Assembly: GCF_036323735.1 (NCBI RefSeq)
Contig: NC_086040.1
Coordinates: 5,605,068-5,669,067, forward strand
Length of the DNA: 64,000 nt
Source of the DNA: Rattus norvegicus
Lineage: Eukaryota; Chordata; Mammalia; Rodentia; Muridae
Direction of reading: 5' to 3'
Positions 1-10,415 of the stretch are shown here, one piece after another. Every line of letters starts with the position of its first letter. Positions within the stretch are counted from its first letter, which is position 1. Made by a program: the position numbers and the translations under genes. The notes beneath the pieces are model-generated. The model was not told the DNA's origin and did no database searches. It worked only from the letters and a program-made list of their open reading frames with translations.

Positions 1-27
1 GCATGCCTAATGGGATTATGGGTAAGC

Positions 28-69
28 AACCAATCACGTGTGGATGCGCCGCGCTAGGGTGTATATAAG
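28..69 (+). promoter_or_regulatory. LTR core promoter: CCAAT, E-box, TATA
   Basis: CCAAT at about 30-34, CACGTG at 35-40 and TATATAAG at 62-69 sit in the order and spacing of a Pol II LTR promoter. The 3' LTR has lost the CCAAT and CACGTG by substitution and its TATA box has become a (TA)n tract, so only this 5' copy looks like a possible promoter. Activity is inferred, not seen. Confidence 0.65.
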
Positions 70-110
70 CAGTGCCATGCCGCCGCCCTTGGCCCCTCTC
101 TATAAGATTC

Positions 111-116
111 AATAAA
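111..116 (+). terminator. LTR polyadenylation signal AATAAA
   Basis: AATAAA lies about 45 bases after the TATA box and about 70 before the LTR end, as expected for the R region of a short IAP-type LTR. Confidence 0.6.
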
Positions 117-185
117 CATTTTGGCTACAGAAGGATTCGTGTGTCCTTGTGTGTTCTTGCTGGTGAGATGATAGTGCGGGACATC

Positions 186-204
186 TGGTGCCGAGAACCC
201 GGGA
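186..204 (+). other. Primer binding site, tRNA-Phe type with one extra base
   Basis: The 19 bases match the 18-base complement of the tRNA-Phe 3' end (TGGTGCCGAAACCCGGGA) except for one inserted G after TGGTGCCGA. tRNA-Phe priming is typical of the IAP group. The site begins two bases after the LTR ends at 183. Confidence 0.75.
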
Positions 205-301
205 TAGAAATGCCACACCATCGCCAGGCGACGAGAGAGGACGTCCTCCGTCTGTGGAGAGAATCCAAAAGCTACAGGACGCGGGTAAGGCTCTGAGAGA
301 T

Positions 302-1135
302 ATGCTTAGTCTTGATCTGTTCCACTTCACTCCCCTGCTAGAAGATGCGGTGGAAGTTTATGTTATCGTTTTAGCAGCATTCATGCTTTCTCTTTTGGTT
401 TTTGAATTTTTGGCTGCTGCCAGACAGCGTCAGAGGTCATATGGGAGCCGCGCAGCTGTAATAGTAGGGCAGAGAGTGCTAGGAGAGGTACAAGATGGCA
501 TGTCAGAAACAGACTGGAGTAAAAAATTAAAGAGCTCGAGGAGAAAAGATAAATATAAGCTAACAGTCCCTTCCAAAGACTTCAGATCTGAGGAAGTGAG
601 AGATTGGGGAAAAAACACCCCAGGAGAGATGAAACAGAGAAAGGAGAAAAAAGTCTTGAAAAGGAGAAGTCTTTATCCGATAAAGGAATTAAAGTCTTCA
701 GAGCTTGATAGCTCAGAGACAGATGAGCTTGGCTCCTCTGAGGAAGAGGATTTAGAAGATGAGGCACCTCACTATGAAGAAGAGATTCACAGAGTCATTA
801 TGATCAGATTTGATAGAGGTAAACCGCCTGAAAATTTATTCAGGAGAATCAAACAAAAAGACATCTCAATATCCATGCATAGCTTGATGGAGTTAATGTA
901 TTTGGGTTGTGAGTGGAAATATTCAGGACTGTGTTTCACTTCCATACCATTTGTGAATGTCACTTGTGCTGCTCAGATATCCCGTAATAAATCTCTGTAT
1001 CTTACAAGAATTTGGTTTCAATACCTTGATGGACTAGTCCAGGAATTGAAACAATCCATCGTCCATATCAACTCCACTCGAGTGGATGGTGACCATGGAA
1101 GTGGTGGGAAAGGGGAAATCCTACCTCTCTGCTGA
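302..1135 (+). pseudogene. gag: Truncated IAP-like gag, still open frame
   Basis: The frame is open from the primer site (188) to a stop at 1135. The first in-frame ATG is at 302, giving 278 codons; the upstream part would need a GTG start overlapping the primer site, so I reject it. Residues about 15-45 from the ATG hold a hydrophobic segment with an acidic left flank and an RQRQR basic right flank, like the N-terminal membrane-targeting segment of IAP Gag, which directs assembly at the endoplasmic reticulum. A lysine-rich middle is followed by a serine/glutamate-rich acidic stretch. IAP Gag is normally several hundred residues longer, so capsid and nucleocapsid are missing. The product would be an N-terminal Gag piece at most. 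It has no stop over some 280 codons although pol and env of the same provirus are full of stops. Identity rests on position and composition, not on an alignment. Confidence 0.6.
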
Positions 1136-2199
1136 CACCATCTGGTTTTTTCCCTCTTTGTCTATTGTCTGTCCTTGGTGCACCAAGCTCTCTGTGTATG
1201 TCAGTTTATGTCTGTGGTTTTTGTTTCTTGTTGCTTCAATGTTTTATGTTTCATGTTCAAAAGAAAAAAATGGAAAAAAAACTTTATCTGCTGGTCATTC
1301 ACAACTTGATTTGGTTTTAATTCGTTTCAAAAAGGAATAAATGAATAAAAAGCAGTTTCAATTGGTCTTTAGAGCCCTGCACCTGTAGCTAGGAGCATAG
1401 GTCAGCTGGAGAAGCTGCCCGGGGGTGAGCGTCTACATGAGCTGATCTTAAAGGTGCCAGCAGCTCCTCAGATTCTTTGGTACAAGAGCTGATAGCTGTT
1501 TCTCTTAGAAAAATCCCTGACTGATTATTTGACTCAACAGATGACAAGGAGGTGCTTCTCTTAAAATCATAGCTCAAAAAAATAAAACTGGTGCTTGGTC
1601 TAAATATTATAGATATGTGTAGCCACTTCAATTTTGTTTCTCATTGGTTTTAAATGTATATATATGCTCTACATGCCTTGGTTATTGACTATTGCCTTTT
1701 AAGTTTTTGGATAGGGTTAAAAAGATATAATATTGGTAACAGAAATTTGACAGAAACATGGTAATTTGGATGGAGTCTTTATAAACAACATGTGGCATGA
1801 GCCAACCTAGAGAAACAGGTCTAAATTGAGGTAATATTTTTGTGGAATTCTTATTCTAGAAACCAGGCTTCTAAAAGAATTAAGGAAAATGTGTCTTTGT
1901 TGAGGTACTGGAGACTACAATATTGTGCGTTCATATGTAGGAATTGACAGTCAAACTTTGTAACATGAAGGATAGACTCGGTGTCTTAGAGACTAGATTT
2001 TAGAAGCTAGTTTGTTAGAAGTTAAGTTTTGCTTTCCAAAGTTGTGGTTTGCCTTAAAGTTATCTATGTTTTGATGCTAATTCCACTGCCCCAAGAACAG
2101 CTGCCTAGTCAGTACTCAGAACTCAGGTGACCTTGTGGTTGTGCTCTGGTGTTACAAGGAGAACTTAAGGATTGTGATTAATGATTGCGAGTGTTACAT
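1136..2199 (+). other. Provirus interior without recognisable frame
   Basis: This lies between gag and the first recognisable RT sequence, where the rest of gag, protease and the start of pol would be. I find no convincing domain. Two overlapping AATAAA signals stand at 1336-1349. The stretch after about 1640 is AT-rich. Confidence 0.45.
1336..1349 (+). terminator. Paired AATAAA signals downstream of gag
   Basis: AATAAA occurs at 1336-1341 and again at 1344-1349, about 200 bases after the gag stop. They could end a short LTR-driven gag transcript, but AATAAA is common in AT-rich DNA and there is no other support. Confidence 0.3.
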
Positions 2200-3690
2200 C
2201 GAATAACTCAAATTTATTTGTAATTAAGAAAAATCAAACAGGTAGAGATTATTACAGGATTTATAAAGGATTGATGAGCTTTTAGAACTTGTGAGAACAT
2301 TACAGCCAGTTTGTTTACTCCAACTGCCATTTCAAGATATATTTAAAGGATTGATTGTGAGTTTTCATTTCGTGAGCTTGCTTATAATTTTAGAGAACCC
2401 ATAAAGTGATATCATTAAGAATGGCTAAGAGCCTTATATTATGTAATTTTGTCGTTTCTTCAATGTAAGAAGTTAGAACTTTGAATCCTTCAGTGTATAT
2501 GGAAATTGTTACTACAGAACGTTGCTCTCAAAATGAGCTTTAATATTTGGGGAGTAGCTGTTACACTACTCCAGAAAAGAATATTTGAAACTAATTTTAA
2601 GCTTCTAAGGATATGATAATTGGCTAAGTACCTCACCTTACCAGAGGACTTAGGTCTTTGTTATCCACATTGGAGATAAAGCTTCAGTTTTGTTAATACC
2701 GAAATGTAGGCTAGAGTCATGGAAGTATTTTAAAAAGAAACCTGGTGAAACATACCATATTCCAAACAACAATCAAATTGGTTATTACAAAACACTGATA
2801 TTTGGTCTATTAATAATACAAATTTTTTGACAAAATTGATACTTCTACTCTTTACATGCTGTTGTATTTACTGTAAATTTGTACATGCAGTCCATAGGAA
2901 ATGCACTTACTGTATTTATAGGTGGTTCATCTAATGAAAAGGCTACATGTGTGATTGGATCACTTATTTATTCTCTTGAGTTTCTGTTGCTTCAACACAG
3001 ATTATTAAATCCCTTGGTTTAACAACTGTTTTTAAATCAAGCTTTCAATTGGCAGACTGATAGCCAATGTGTGGCTTGTGGTTTACAATTGAGTTCAATA
3101 CTTAATGGTTTATTAGAGGCAGGTTTCTACTTCAAATTAGTGAGTGATGATTTCAGTGTGAATTTTCTGACAACTCACTGTCCTTTCAGTGCTCTGGCTC
3201 AGACAACTAAACAGAACCACAGACCCAGCTCTTTAAAATGGAGTTTTTTAATGGAGTTAATATGAAAAGAGGAAGACTCCATTTGCTTACTTTCAATTCT
3301 CAGCCTCGCCCTGCCAGCTCAGGGATTTCTAGTACGACTGAATTTGGACAATATTTACAGGTTTTGACATTTCTAATTAATGCTTATGTTTAGGTAAATA
3401 AAGCTGGTGAGGGGCTGGAGAAATGGCTTACTGGTTAAGAGCACTAAGTACTGTTACGTTATAGGACATTAAGAACTCAAACTGGATTGCATAGACTCCT
3501 TAACAAGGCAGGACAATGATACCAGACAGATTATAGGCCTTACATAAGAACAATTAGTCAAAAAATCTCATTATGTATCAAAACAATAATGCTAGAAACA
3601 ATAATTTGGTATACAAGTCAATTTATAAATACAAGTGCTCAGTGTCCTCAACTTAATCCTCGAGGACTTACCTTAATAAATAATATCTTT
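2200..3690 (+). pseudogene. pol: Broken retroviral pol: RT, RNase H, integrase traces
   Basis: Short translated stretches in shifting frames line up in the right order with a betaretroviral pol. At about 2210-2245 a frame reads like the RT N-terminal 'FVIKK' motif, and at about 2550-2580 there is an 'APEK'-like motif that normally follows the RT active site. At about 2914-2960 the start of RNase H reads GGSSNEKATCVIG, with the usual first catalytic Asp (in DGSS) changed to Gly. At about 3045-3080 the RNase H TDSQ motif is present. At about 3645-3665 a CPQ...NPRGL stretch matches the end of the integrase zinc-binding domain. The YxDD region and the integrase core are not recognisable. Many stops and indels make it non-functional. 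Confidence 0.6.
3413..3447 (+). repeat. B2-family SINE 5' fragment inside pol
   Basis: About 35 bases starting GGGGCTGGAGAAATGGCTTA and reading into GGTTAAGAGCAC match the tRNA-derived 5' end of B2/B3 SINEs. It lies between the RNase H and integrase traces and interrupts pol. No A tail or target-site duplication is visible, so it is a severed piece. Confidence 0.5.
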
Positions 3691-4581
3691 ACTGTATCTT
3701 AATAAATAAAAAGGGGGAGTTATACCTGTATGCTAAATAATGCTCCTTTTATTTCAATTTTAATATTTGGATGGCAAAGTTTATGGTACCCTCCAACTAG
3801 GAATACTTCTGCCTAGGTGAAATAGAAAGATAGACGTATTGACATGATCCTGTCCAGATATTTTATATGGGGAAGAGGGAAGGTTTGTGTTTTTTCTACA
3901 GGATGCTACAAGAGTATGCCAGCTGCCTGAGGTGGTTGCTGAGACTTGCTGATCCTGGGAGCATGAAGATTCAGCTCTCATGGTTTGGGTCCCTAGAGTC
4001 ATTCCTCTGCCCTGAGAGGAAGATGGAAGATTCCGCCTCATCTTTTGTCATCACAGAAATTTTGGCGTTGCTCCAGTCAGCATTACCACTGCGTGTTCCC
4101 GTCCCTCTGTGCACTGCTGCTTTCTTGAGAAGACTGGACTCCGTTACACTTGCCCCCTTAATTCCCCTAGTGACTCTTGCTGCCTTAAATGGTGTTGTTA
4201 TCTTGCAGTCTATAGCTTCACAGGACTGCCAACTGCGGAAAGCTGCTGTGGACTGGGAAACTCTGTCTTGGTTATGCAGATCTCAGACATGGTTCCATTG
4301 CCTGCTGGTTGTTCCAGAGAAGAATGATTGATCCTGAACTGTCCTGGGAAAGACCTTGTTATTTTCACTGCTATTTTAGCAGCCATTTACTGTTACACCC
4401 ATTGTGTCTACACTGTCTGGAGTTACCCTCCCCAATCTATTGTTAGGCAAGCACAGTGAGTGAACTTTTTAGAATAGTTGCTCACAATTGGGAATTCTAA
4501 ATTTTATTATAGGAGCGGCTTGACTACCGCCCTTGGTGGTAACAGCTGAGGAGAACCAGATGAGGTGCCCACTACTTATCG
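3691..4581 (+). pseudogene. Provirus pol-env interval, env ectodomain not recognisable
   Basis: A 154-codon frame (3867-4331) lies where the env surface domain should be, but I do not recognise a signal peptide, cleavage site or fusion peptide. The frame has no support beyond its length. The integrase core is missing here too, so a deletion probably joins integrase to env. Confidence 0.35.
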
Positions 4582-4752
4582 GGAGTGGCTCTGTTTGGTG
4601 CAGCCCTATGCTGTGGATTAGTGTTCATGCTATGGTTGGTTTGCAAACCCAGATCTCAACAGAAACGTGATATGGTCGTTATCACTCAAGCACTTGTGGC
4701 CATTGAAAACGGGGCCTCCCCTAGAATTTGGTTATCTATGCTCAAGAATTAG
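4582..4752 (+). pseudogene. env: Env transmembrane anchor and cytoplasmic tail remnant
   Basis: A 56-codon stretch ends at a TAG at 4750-4752. It has a hydrophobic helix of about 20 residues (Gly/Ala/Leu/Val rich), then a basic KPRSQQKR segment, then a tail with ALVAIENGASP and a Trp-Leu-Ser-Met-Leu end. This layout matches the C-terminus of betaretroviral and IAPE-type envelope proteins, which anchor the protein in the membrane. An upstream in-frame TGA at 4561-4563 separates it from the rest of env, so only this end survives. Confidence 0.65.
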
Positions 4753-5126
4753 TCGATAATCTGAGTTCTCTGCTCTTACACTGGGATGAGAGTGACTCAA
4801 TGATTCTTTGATCAGCCCTCCTCATTGCACGCGATAGGGTGATCATGATTTCCCCACTAACTCATTTTCTGGCTGGCCTCTTTTATAGAGTTCGCCCTAG
4901 GTCATTTAACAGTTACCATCACACAGCACTGCGGTATCTAGAGACTGGCAACTTTCATCATGCACAGACCAATCTAAAACGTGGGGCCCAGTGGCGATAG
5001 GGTTACCCTTGAATGGACAAGTCTGTGACATAGAGGAACGACCTAAGACAGGAGCCACAGCAGATGGACGTAACTGCAGGGACCTAGACCAGCCTACACA
5101 ATGATTTATTTTTATTAATAAAACAA
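4753..5126 (+). other. Provirus 3' untranslated interval
   Basis: Between the env stop and the polypurine tract. No frame or repeat is recognised. Confidence 0.4.
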
Positions 5127-5137
5127 TAAGGGGGAGA
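5127..5137 (+). other. Polypurine tract of the provirus
   Basis: A purine run (AAGGGGGAGA) lies directly before the LTR start TGT at 5138. This is the plus-strand primer site of retroviruses and fixes the left end of the 3' LTR. Confidence 0.75.
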
Positions 5138-5392
5138 TGTAGAGGGCCGCAATAACATTTGCCACCACAAGATGGCGCTGGCTTCCACTGCGCCCCACGT
5201 GGAAACCCGGGATAGCTTTCGCCATGACAAGATGGTGCTGGCCTCCGCCGCGCCACCCGACTTCCTTTCAGGAAGTTAACTGTGTGCGCATATGCAGGAG
5301 TCCCTTCGTGCCAGGTCTTTGCCCACTCCTGCGCGTGCCTAATGAGATCATCGGTAAGCAACCAAACAGGTGTGTATGCTCCGTGCTAGGGT
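5138..5392 (+). repeat. 3' LTR, truncated at the TATA box
   Basis: It starts TGTAGAGGGC after the polypurine tract and carries two AAGATGG (YY1-type) sites. It matches the 5' LTR up to AGGGT at 5392. Beyond that the 5' LTR has TATATAAG, R and U5, whereas here a long (TA)n tract begins and R/U5 never appear. Confidence 0.8.
5157..5276 (+). repeat. 60-bp tandem duplication in the LTR U3
   Basis: Two direct copies of a segment with ACAAGATGGYGCTGGC are spaced exactly 60 bases apart (GATGG at 5171 and 5231). Each carries a YY1-type AAGATGG site. Between them is GAAACCCGGGA at 5202-5212, identical to 11 bases of the tRNA-Phe complement. Confidence 0.6.
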
Positions 5393-5453
<61 letters not shown>

Positions 5454-5520
5454 TATATATATATATACATATATATATATAATTTATATGTGTGTGTGTG
5501 TATGTATATATTGTATGTAT
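5393..5520. repeat. (TA)n/(CA)n/(TG)n microsatellite at the LTR-U junction
   Basis: Alternating TA runs with short CA and TG blocks. It starts exactly where the LTR TATA box should be and ends at the start of U copy A. Short frames here with Tyr-Ile repeats are artefacts. Confidence 0.9.
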
Positions 5521-6960
5521 ATGGTGGCTCCTACATGAGGTTAGATGGAATTTTAACATGGATTTTGTGCAACTAGATCAAGAATGTAGAATCATCAGTT
5601 GCCTAGGACAGTTATAGTCCTTCCTGTCCTTATAAACTTATTGAAGTTGAGGTTTCAGTGGAACTCAAGACATTTCTCTCCCTGCCCATCCACCTAAGTC
5701 TTTTGTTTGGCCTGAAGAAGTAGGTACACAATATTTACACTGTTGTATGCACTCTATACTTGGGCCCCCTTTGTTGCCAAAATCTTTGCAAAAATGGAAT
5801 TGGAAAATCAAATTTTTGAGTACACATTCAGGAATGAATATAAAGTGCCCTATCAAGGAATGAAGAATTAGAAAATGAAATACAATATTCACACAATTAA
5901 AGGTCTGTAGGGAAAATACTGGCCTTTGGGAAACAGAGAAGTTGAACTGTATGTCACAGCAATGGACATAGAATAGAAATATTATCCAGAAGAATCACTT
6001 CCATATTCCTAATTTTTTCTACCCATGACAAGCCCATGATTAACTTTCTCTATTCAGAGCATGTAACCACTAATGAAGCTAAGAGAACTCTCTAGCTACA
6101 GAGAGATGTAGTACATAAAGGTTTCCACTTTGTCACAGGAAACACTCATGGAAAGGGCACGCTTGAATCTGGTCATGTAAGGAAAGCTGTTTAGTAGGTA
6201 GGCCATGTCAGGTCTCAGAGACATCATCATGTGGACCTCCCTGAAAAATCTCTTGTATACTGGAGAGCCCTAGCTACTTCTGAGATGTCATAAGTGTAAT
6301 CGTGAGTGCAACAGCGTCTCAGATATTCCTTCAGTACCACTTGGGTTTACTAACTGGCCTCTAATTCAGAGGAAACAGCCATTGGGATGGAGAAAAAAGA
6401 GGATGAAGAGATCAGAGATGGGAAGTAGGAAGCTGCCTTCCTGTCTTGGTATAAAAAAAGGAAGACATACGTGGTCCATGGGAAAGCTCAGTGCATTCTG
6501 CGTAGGGGTTGAGTGGGTTCGCTGAAATGATAGCCATTATGTGATCCTTCCTCATATGGGAATCAGGTGTGGTGAGCCTCTCAGAAGCATCTGGACTTCC
6601 GTGCTTTTTATGGTTCCTAGAAATCAGATAGTTTATATCATTAATTGCCTTGTCCCAAAGTGTTGCCTAGTGTTGGGAAGTTCACAGTTGTTTTTCTGAG
6701 AGTTCATGGCATTCATTCTTTTTGCCCAGGAGTAAATCCTAAGGAAGAAGTGAAAGAAAAGTACTGTGTCCTCATCTCAGAGTAAACTCCTCCAGGCTTT
6801 GGATTCCCATAATCAGTTTGTGTCATACACTGATATCTGGGAGAGAGAAGTCCTTCTACTTGATTCTTCGTCATATCAGTCTTTTCACTATTATTATTCT
6901 GACTACCATTCCCTGACAGTTACTCTTTATATTTCTGAATCAATAGGTGAGATTAGCTAG
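5521..6960 (+). repeat. Repeat U, copy A (family not recognised)
   Basis: First of four copies of a 1.4-1.7 kb sequence that starts GGTGGCTCCTAC and ends near a GATTAGCTAG-like sequence where an L1 3' end follows. Landmarks shared with the other copies are GGTCTGTAGGGAAAATAC, CATGTAACCACTAATGAAG, a TATA-like GGTATAAAAAAAGGAAG (about 6450-6466), and AGAAGCATCTGGACTTCC. Copy A lacks about 190 bases present in B and C near 5715. The small frames are not shared between copies, so coding is unlikely. It may come from a promoter or noncoding gene, but I do not recognise it. Confidence 0.7.
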
Positions 6961-7507
6961 CAGTTTCTTTTTTATTTCTTTCATATTTTTATTTTTTAGC
7001 AAATTTTATTGCTGATTTAATTGGATATTTCTATATTTACATTTCATATGTTACTTTCTCTCCAAATTTCCTCTCCATAAGTGTCATAACCGGTCCCACT
7101 CCCCTTCTTTTACAACCCTCCATACTGCACCTTGACATTCCCTTGAACTGGGAGCCAAACCTGAGAAGGACCAAGGGCTGCTCCTTCCATTGGTGCCCAA
7201 GAAATCCATCCTCTGCCACATATGGTGTTGGAGCCATAGGTGTGTCCATGGACAGCCTTTGAATATAGGTTTAGTAACAGAAAGCTCTGGTTTGTTGGAA
7301 TTGTTGTTTTTATGGGGTTGAAAGTCCCTTCAGCTCCTGTAATCCTTTGTAAATATCTACCAAGAAGAGACCCGTTTTCAGTTCACTGGTGTGCCACTAG
7401 CATTCACTTCTGAATTTAACATGCTCTAAGTGTGTCTCTCTGGAAAGATCTTTCTCCAGTTCTTGGCAGCATGCACCTCTTAGCTTCATCAATCTTATGT
7501 AGTTTTG
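6961..7507 (-). mobile_element. L1 3' end, antisense, between U copies A and B
   Basis: The reverse complement is the rodent L1 3' UTR. The poly-A side is at the left, with the phrase ATATTTACATTTCATATG just inside, and the fragment ends at the L1 sequence ATCTTATGTAGTTTTGGTG. It is joined there to U copy B. Confidence 0.8.
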
Positions 7508-9120
7508 GTGTCTCCTACACCTATGAGGTTAGGTGGAATTTTAACATGGGTTATGTACAACTAGGTCAAGAATGTAGAATCCACAAATGACAATACTAAA
7601 TAGATTGAATCCTGTACTTATGAAACTATTGATGTTAAGTTTTCCCTGGACCTCAAAACATTCCTCTCTCTGCCCATCCTCCTGAACCTTATGTTTGGCA
7701 TGAACAAAGAATGGTGTTAAGAAATCCTCTATCCTCAAGTCTGAACCTTGGAAATAGGGAAGGTAGATATTAGAGAACTGATTATTTTTTTGGACTACAG
7801 AACCACATTCTAGAGTTCACATTTTCCTTTGCTTTACTGATGTCTGTTTATTTTTGGATAAAGTCAGGATTTGGGAGTTTATCATTTGAAGTAGGTACAC
7901 AATATTTACATTGTTATATTCACTCTATACTTGGGCCAAAATCATTGCAAAAAAATGGAATTGTAAAACAGAATTTTTGAGTAAACATTAAGGAATATTT
8001 ATAAAGTCCCCTATCAAAGAATGTACAATAAGAAAGTGAAACACTATATTCATTCAATTAAAGGTCTGTAGGGAGAATACCGGGCTTTGGGAAAGAGAGA
8101 AAACCTACAAAATTGTTCTGTATGTCACAGGAATGAACCTGGGGAAAAATATCTAGAAGAATCTCCTCTACTACATCTTCCTAAAACTTTTATACCCATG
8201 CCAAGCCCCTGGATAACTTTCTCCATTGAAAGCATGTAAACACTAATGAAGCAAAGAGATTTCTACAGCTTTAGAGAGATGGATTTCTTAAAGGTTTCCA
8301 CTGTGTCACAGGAGACATACCTGGAAACGGCACTCCAAATCTGGTCAATGTAGGGAAATCTGTTTAGCAGGTAGGACATGACAGTTCACAGTGACATCAA
8401 CATTAGGCCATTCCACAAGTAACCTGGACTCCCCTAGCTTCTTCTGTGATGTCAAAAGTGTTGTCGTGGCTGCAACTGCCTCTCAGATATCCCTGCAGTA
8501 CTTCTAGGGTTTTCAAATTGACCTCTAATTCAGAGTAAACAGCCTAATGGGAAGGAGAGGAAAAAAGATAAAGTTATCAGTGTTGTGGAGAAGGAAGCTT
8601 GCCTTCCATCTTTGTATAAAAAAAGGAAGAATTACGTCATCCTTGGGATAGCTCATAGAGTCCTTAGTATGGATTGAGAGGTCTCTGAAGAGTTAGCCTT
8701 GCTGTGAGCCTTCCACATATGGGAATCAGGAGCTGGGAGTCTCTCAGAAGCATCTGGACTTCCCTGTTCTTATTGTTCCTGGAAGTCAGAGAGTTTATAT
8801 CATTATTTTTTTTATTCCAAAACCAAGTGATGGGCAGGGCAGTTGTTTTCCTGAGAGCTCATAGCCATTATTCTTTTTGTCAAGAAGAAAAAGGTCCTAA
8901 GGAAGAAGTGAAAGAAAAGTATTCTGTCCTCGATTCAGAGTAAACTCCTCCATGCTTTGGATTCCTATAGTGCAATTTTTTTCTGACACTGATATCTGGA
9001 AGAGAGAGGTGTTTCTAGTTGAGTCTTCATCATCTCAGTCTTTCCACTAGTATTACTCTGACTACCATTCCCTGACAATGACGTTTACATTTCTGAGTCA
9101 TTAGCGGTAAATACCAGGCA
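7508..9120 (+). repeat. Repeat U, copy B (most complete)
   Basis: It aligns with copy A throughout and holds the segment at about 7700-7890 that A lacks. The TATA-like GTATAAAAAAAGGAAG is at about 8615-8630. A 79-codon frame at 8704-8943 is partly matched by a frame in copy D (35737-35961), but the frames drift apart by indels, so I do not call a gene. Confidence 0.7.
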
Positions 9121-10415
9121 GTGTTCTTTTCTTTAATTTTTTCATTTTTGTTTATTTTTTAGCAAATTTTGTTCCTTTTTTTTAATTGGTATTCCTATAT
9201 TTACATTTCAAATGTTATTTCTTTTCACTATTACCTGCCCATATGGTCCCCAACTGGCCCCACTCCTCTTTATCTATAACTCCCCTTACTGTCCGTTTTC
9301 AGTTGACTGATTTGCCGCTAGAATTCACTGCTGTATTTGATATGCTCTAGCTGTGTCTCACAGGGAAGATCTATGTACAGTCCCGGCAGCATGCACTTCT
9401 TAGCTCCATCAATCTTATCTAGTTTTGGTGACTGATGTGAATATATTTTTGCCACATGTACACCATTCTCTGAATGGGATTCACTCAGACTCTGCTCTAA
9501 ATTCATAGATATTATTGTTCCACCCTTTAAGAAGGAGTAAAGCATGCACATTTTGTGTACCTTTTCTTGAGCTTCCAGTTGTCTGAGGACTGCATCTTGG
9601 GTAATTTGAGCTTTTGTGCTAATATCCACTTTCAGTGATTTCATATCATGTGTGATTTCATACCATTCTGTGATTGGGTAACCTCAATCATTATGATATT
9701 TTCTAGATCATTCCGTTTGTCTACGACTTTCTTGAGATAATTTGTATTGATAGCCGAGTAGTACACCATTGGGTAGATGTACCATATTTTCTGTATCCAT
9801 TCCTCTGATGAAAGCCATTAGGATTTCTTCTAGGTCCTGGGTATTATAAATAAGGCAGCTATGAACATAATTGAGGATGTGTCTTTTTTGTATGTTGGAG
9901 CATCTTTTGATTATATGCCCAGGAGAGGTATATCTGTGTCCTCAAGTAGTGTAATTTCCAGTTTTCTGAGAAATCTCCAGACTGATTCCCAGAGTGGTAG
10001 AACCAGTTCTTATGCCACCAACAAAGAAGGAGCATTCCTCTCACTTGACATCCTTATCAACATCTGCTGTCTCCTGAGTTTTTATTTCAGCCATACTTAT
10101 ATGTGTGTGGTGGAATCTCAGGGTTGTATTCACTTACATTTCCTTGATGACTAAATATGATGAATATTTCTTTAGATGCTTCTCAGATATTTGATATTCC
10201 TCAGTTAAGAAATCTTTGCTTAGTTCTGTATCACAATTGTAATAGGGTTATTTGTCTCTCTGAAGCGTATTTTCTTGAATTCTTTGTATGTATTAGGTAA
10301 TAACCCCCGGTCAGGTGGAGGATTGGTGTAGACCTTTTCCCAATCTGTTTCCTGCTGTTTTGTCCTAATGACAGGGTCTTTGGCAGGCAGTTTTTACTAC
10401 GTTGAAGAAATATCA
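9121..10415 (-). mobile_element. L1 3' UTR and ORF2 C-terminal part, antisense
   Basis: It begins with the T-rich L1 3' end and runs on through the 3' UTR. It then covers the last part of ORF2: TTCCATTGTG-like, 'ATAAATAAGGC' and 'GAGGTATATCTG' phrases at 9750-9930 are typical L1. Near 9290 about 250 bases of 3' UTR are missing compared with 6961-7507. Unlike the other L1 pieces next to U, it does not stop at the GTTTTGGTG position (about 9420) but continues. Confidence 0.8.

Larger units (their letters stand above)
1..183 (+). repeat. 5' LTR, right-hand part (U3 end, R, U5)
   Basis: It ends in CA at 182-183, two bases before the primer binding site. It holds a CCAAT box (about 30-34), a CACGTG E-box (35-40), a TATA box (62-69) and an AATAAA signal (111-116). 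The first 60 bases match the 3' LTR at 5333-5392. Confidence 0.85.
1..5392 (+). mobile_element. IAP-like endogenous retrovirus, decayed provirus
   Basis: The order is 5' LTR end, tRNA-Phe type primer site, gag fragment, broken pol (RT, RNase H and integrase traces), env tail, polypurine tract and 3' LTR start. The last 60 bases before the TATA region of both LTRs align (1-60 against 5333-5392) with 9 mismatches by hand count, about 15 percent, so the insertion is old. The tRNA-Phe primer site and the LTR start resembling the IAP type (TGT..., then an AAGATGGCGCTG motif) point to the intracisternal A-particle group of betaretrovirus-like elements. The left end of the 5' LTR lies outside the window. 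Pol and env carry many stops and deletions, so the element cannot encode a working virus. Confidence 0.85.

Noticed and set aside
188..301. 38 extra codons before the gag ATG
   Set aside because: They would start at a GTG inside the primer site; no ATG exists in this part of the frame.
3867..4331. 154-codon frame as an env or host gene
   Set aside because: No signal peptide, cleavage site or known domain; stops surround it in a decayed provirus.
8704..8943. 79-codon frame in U copy B as a gene
   Set aside because: The matching parts of A, C and D shift frame or have stops.
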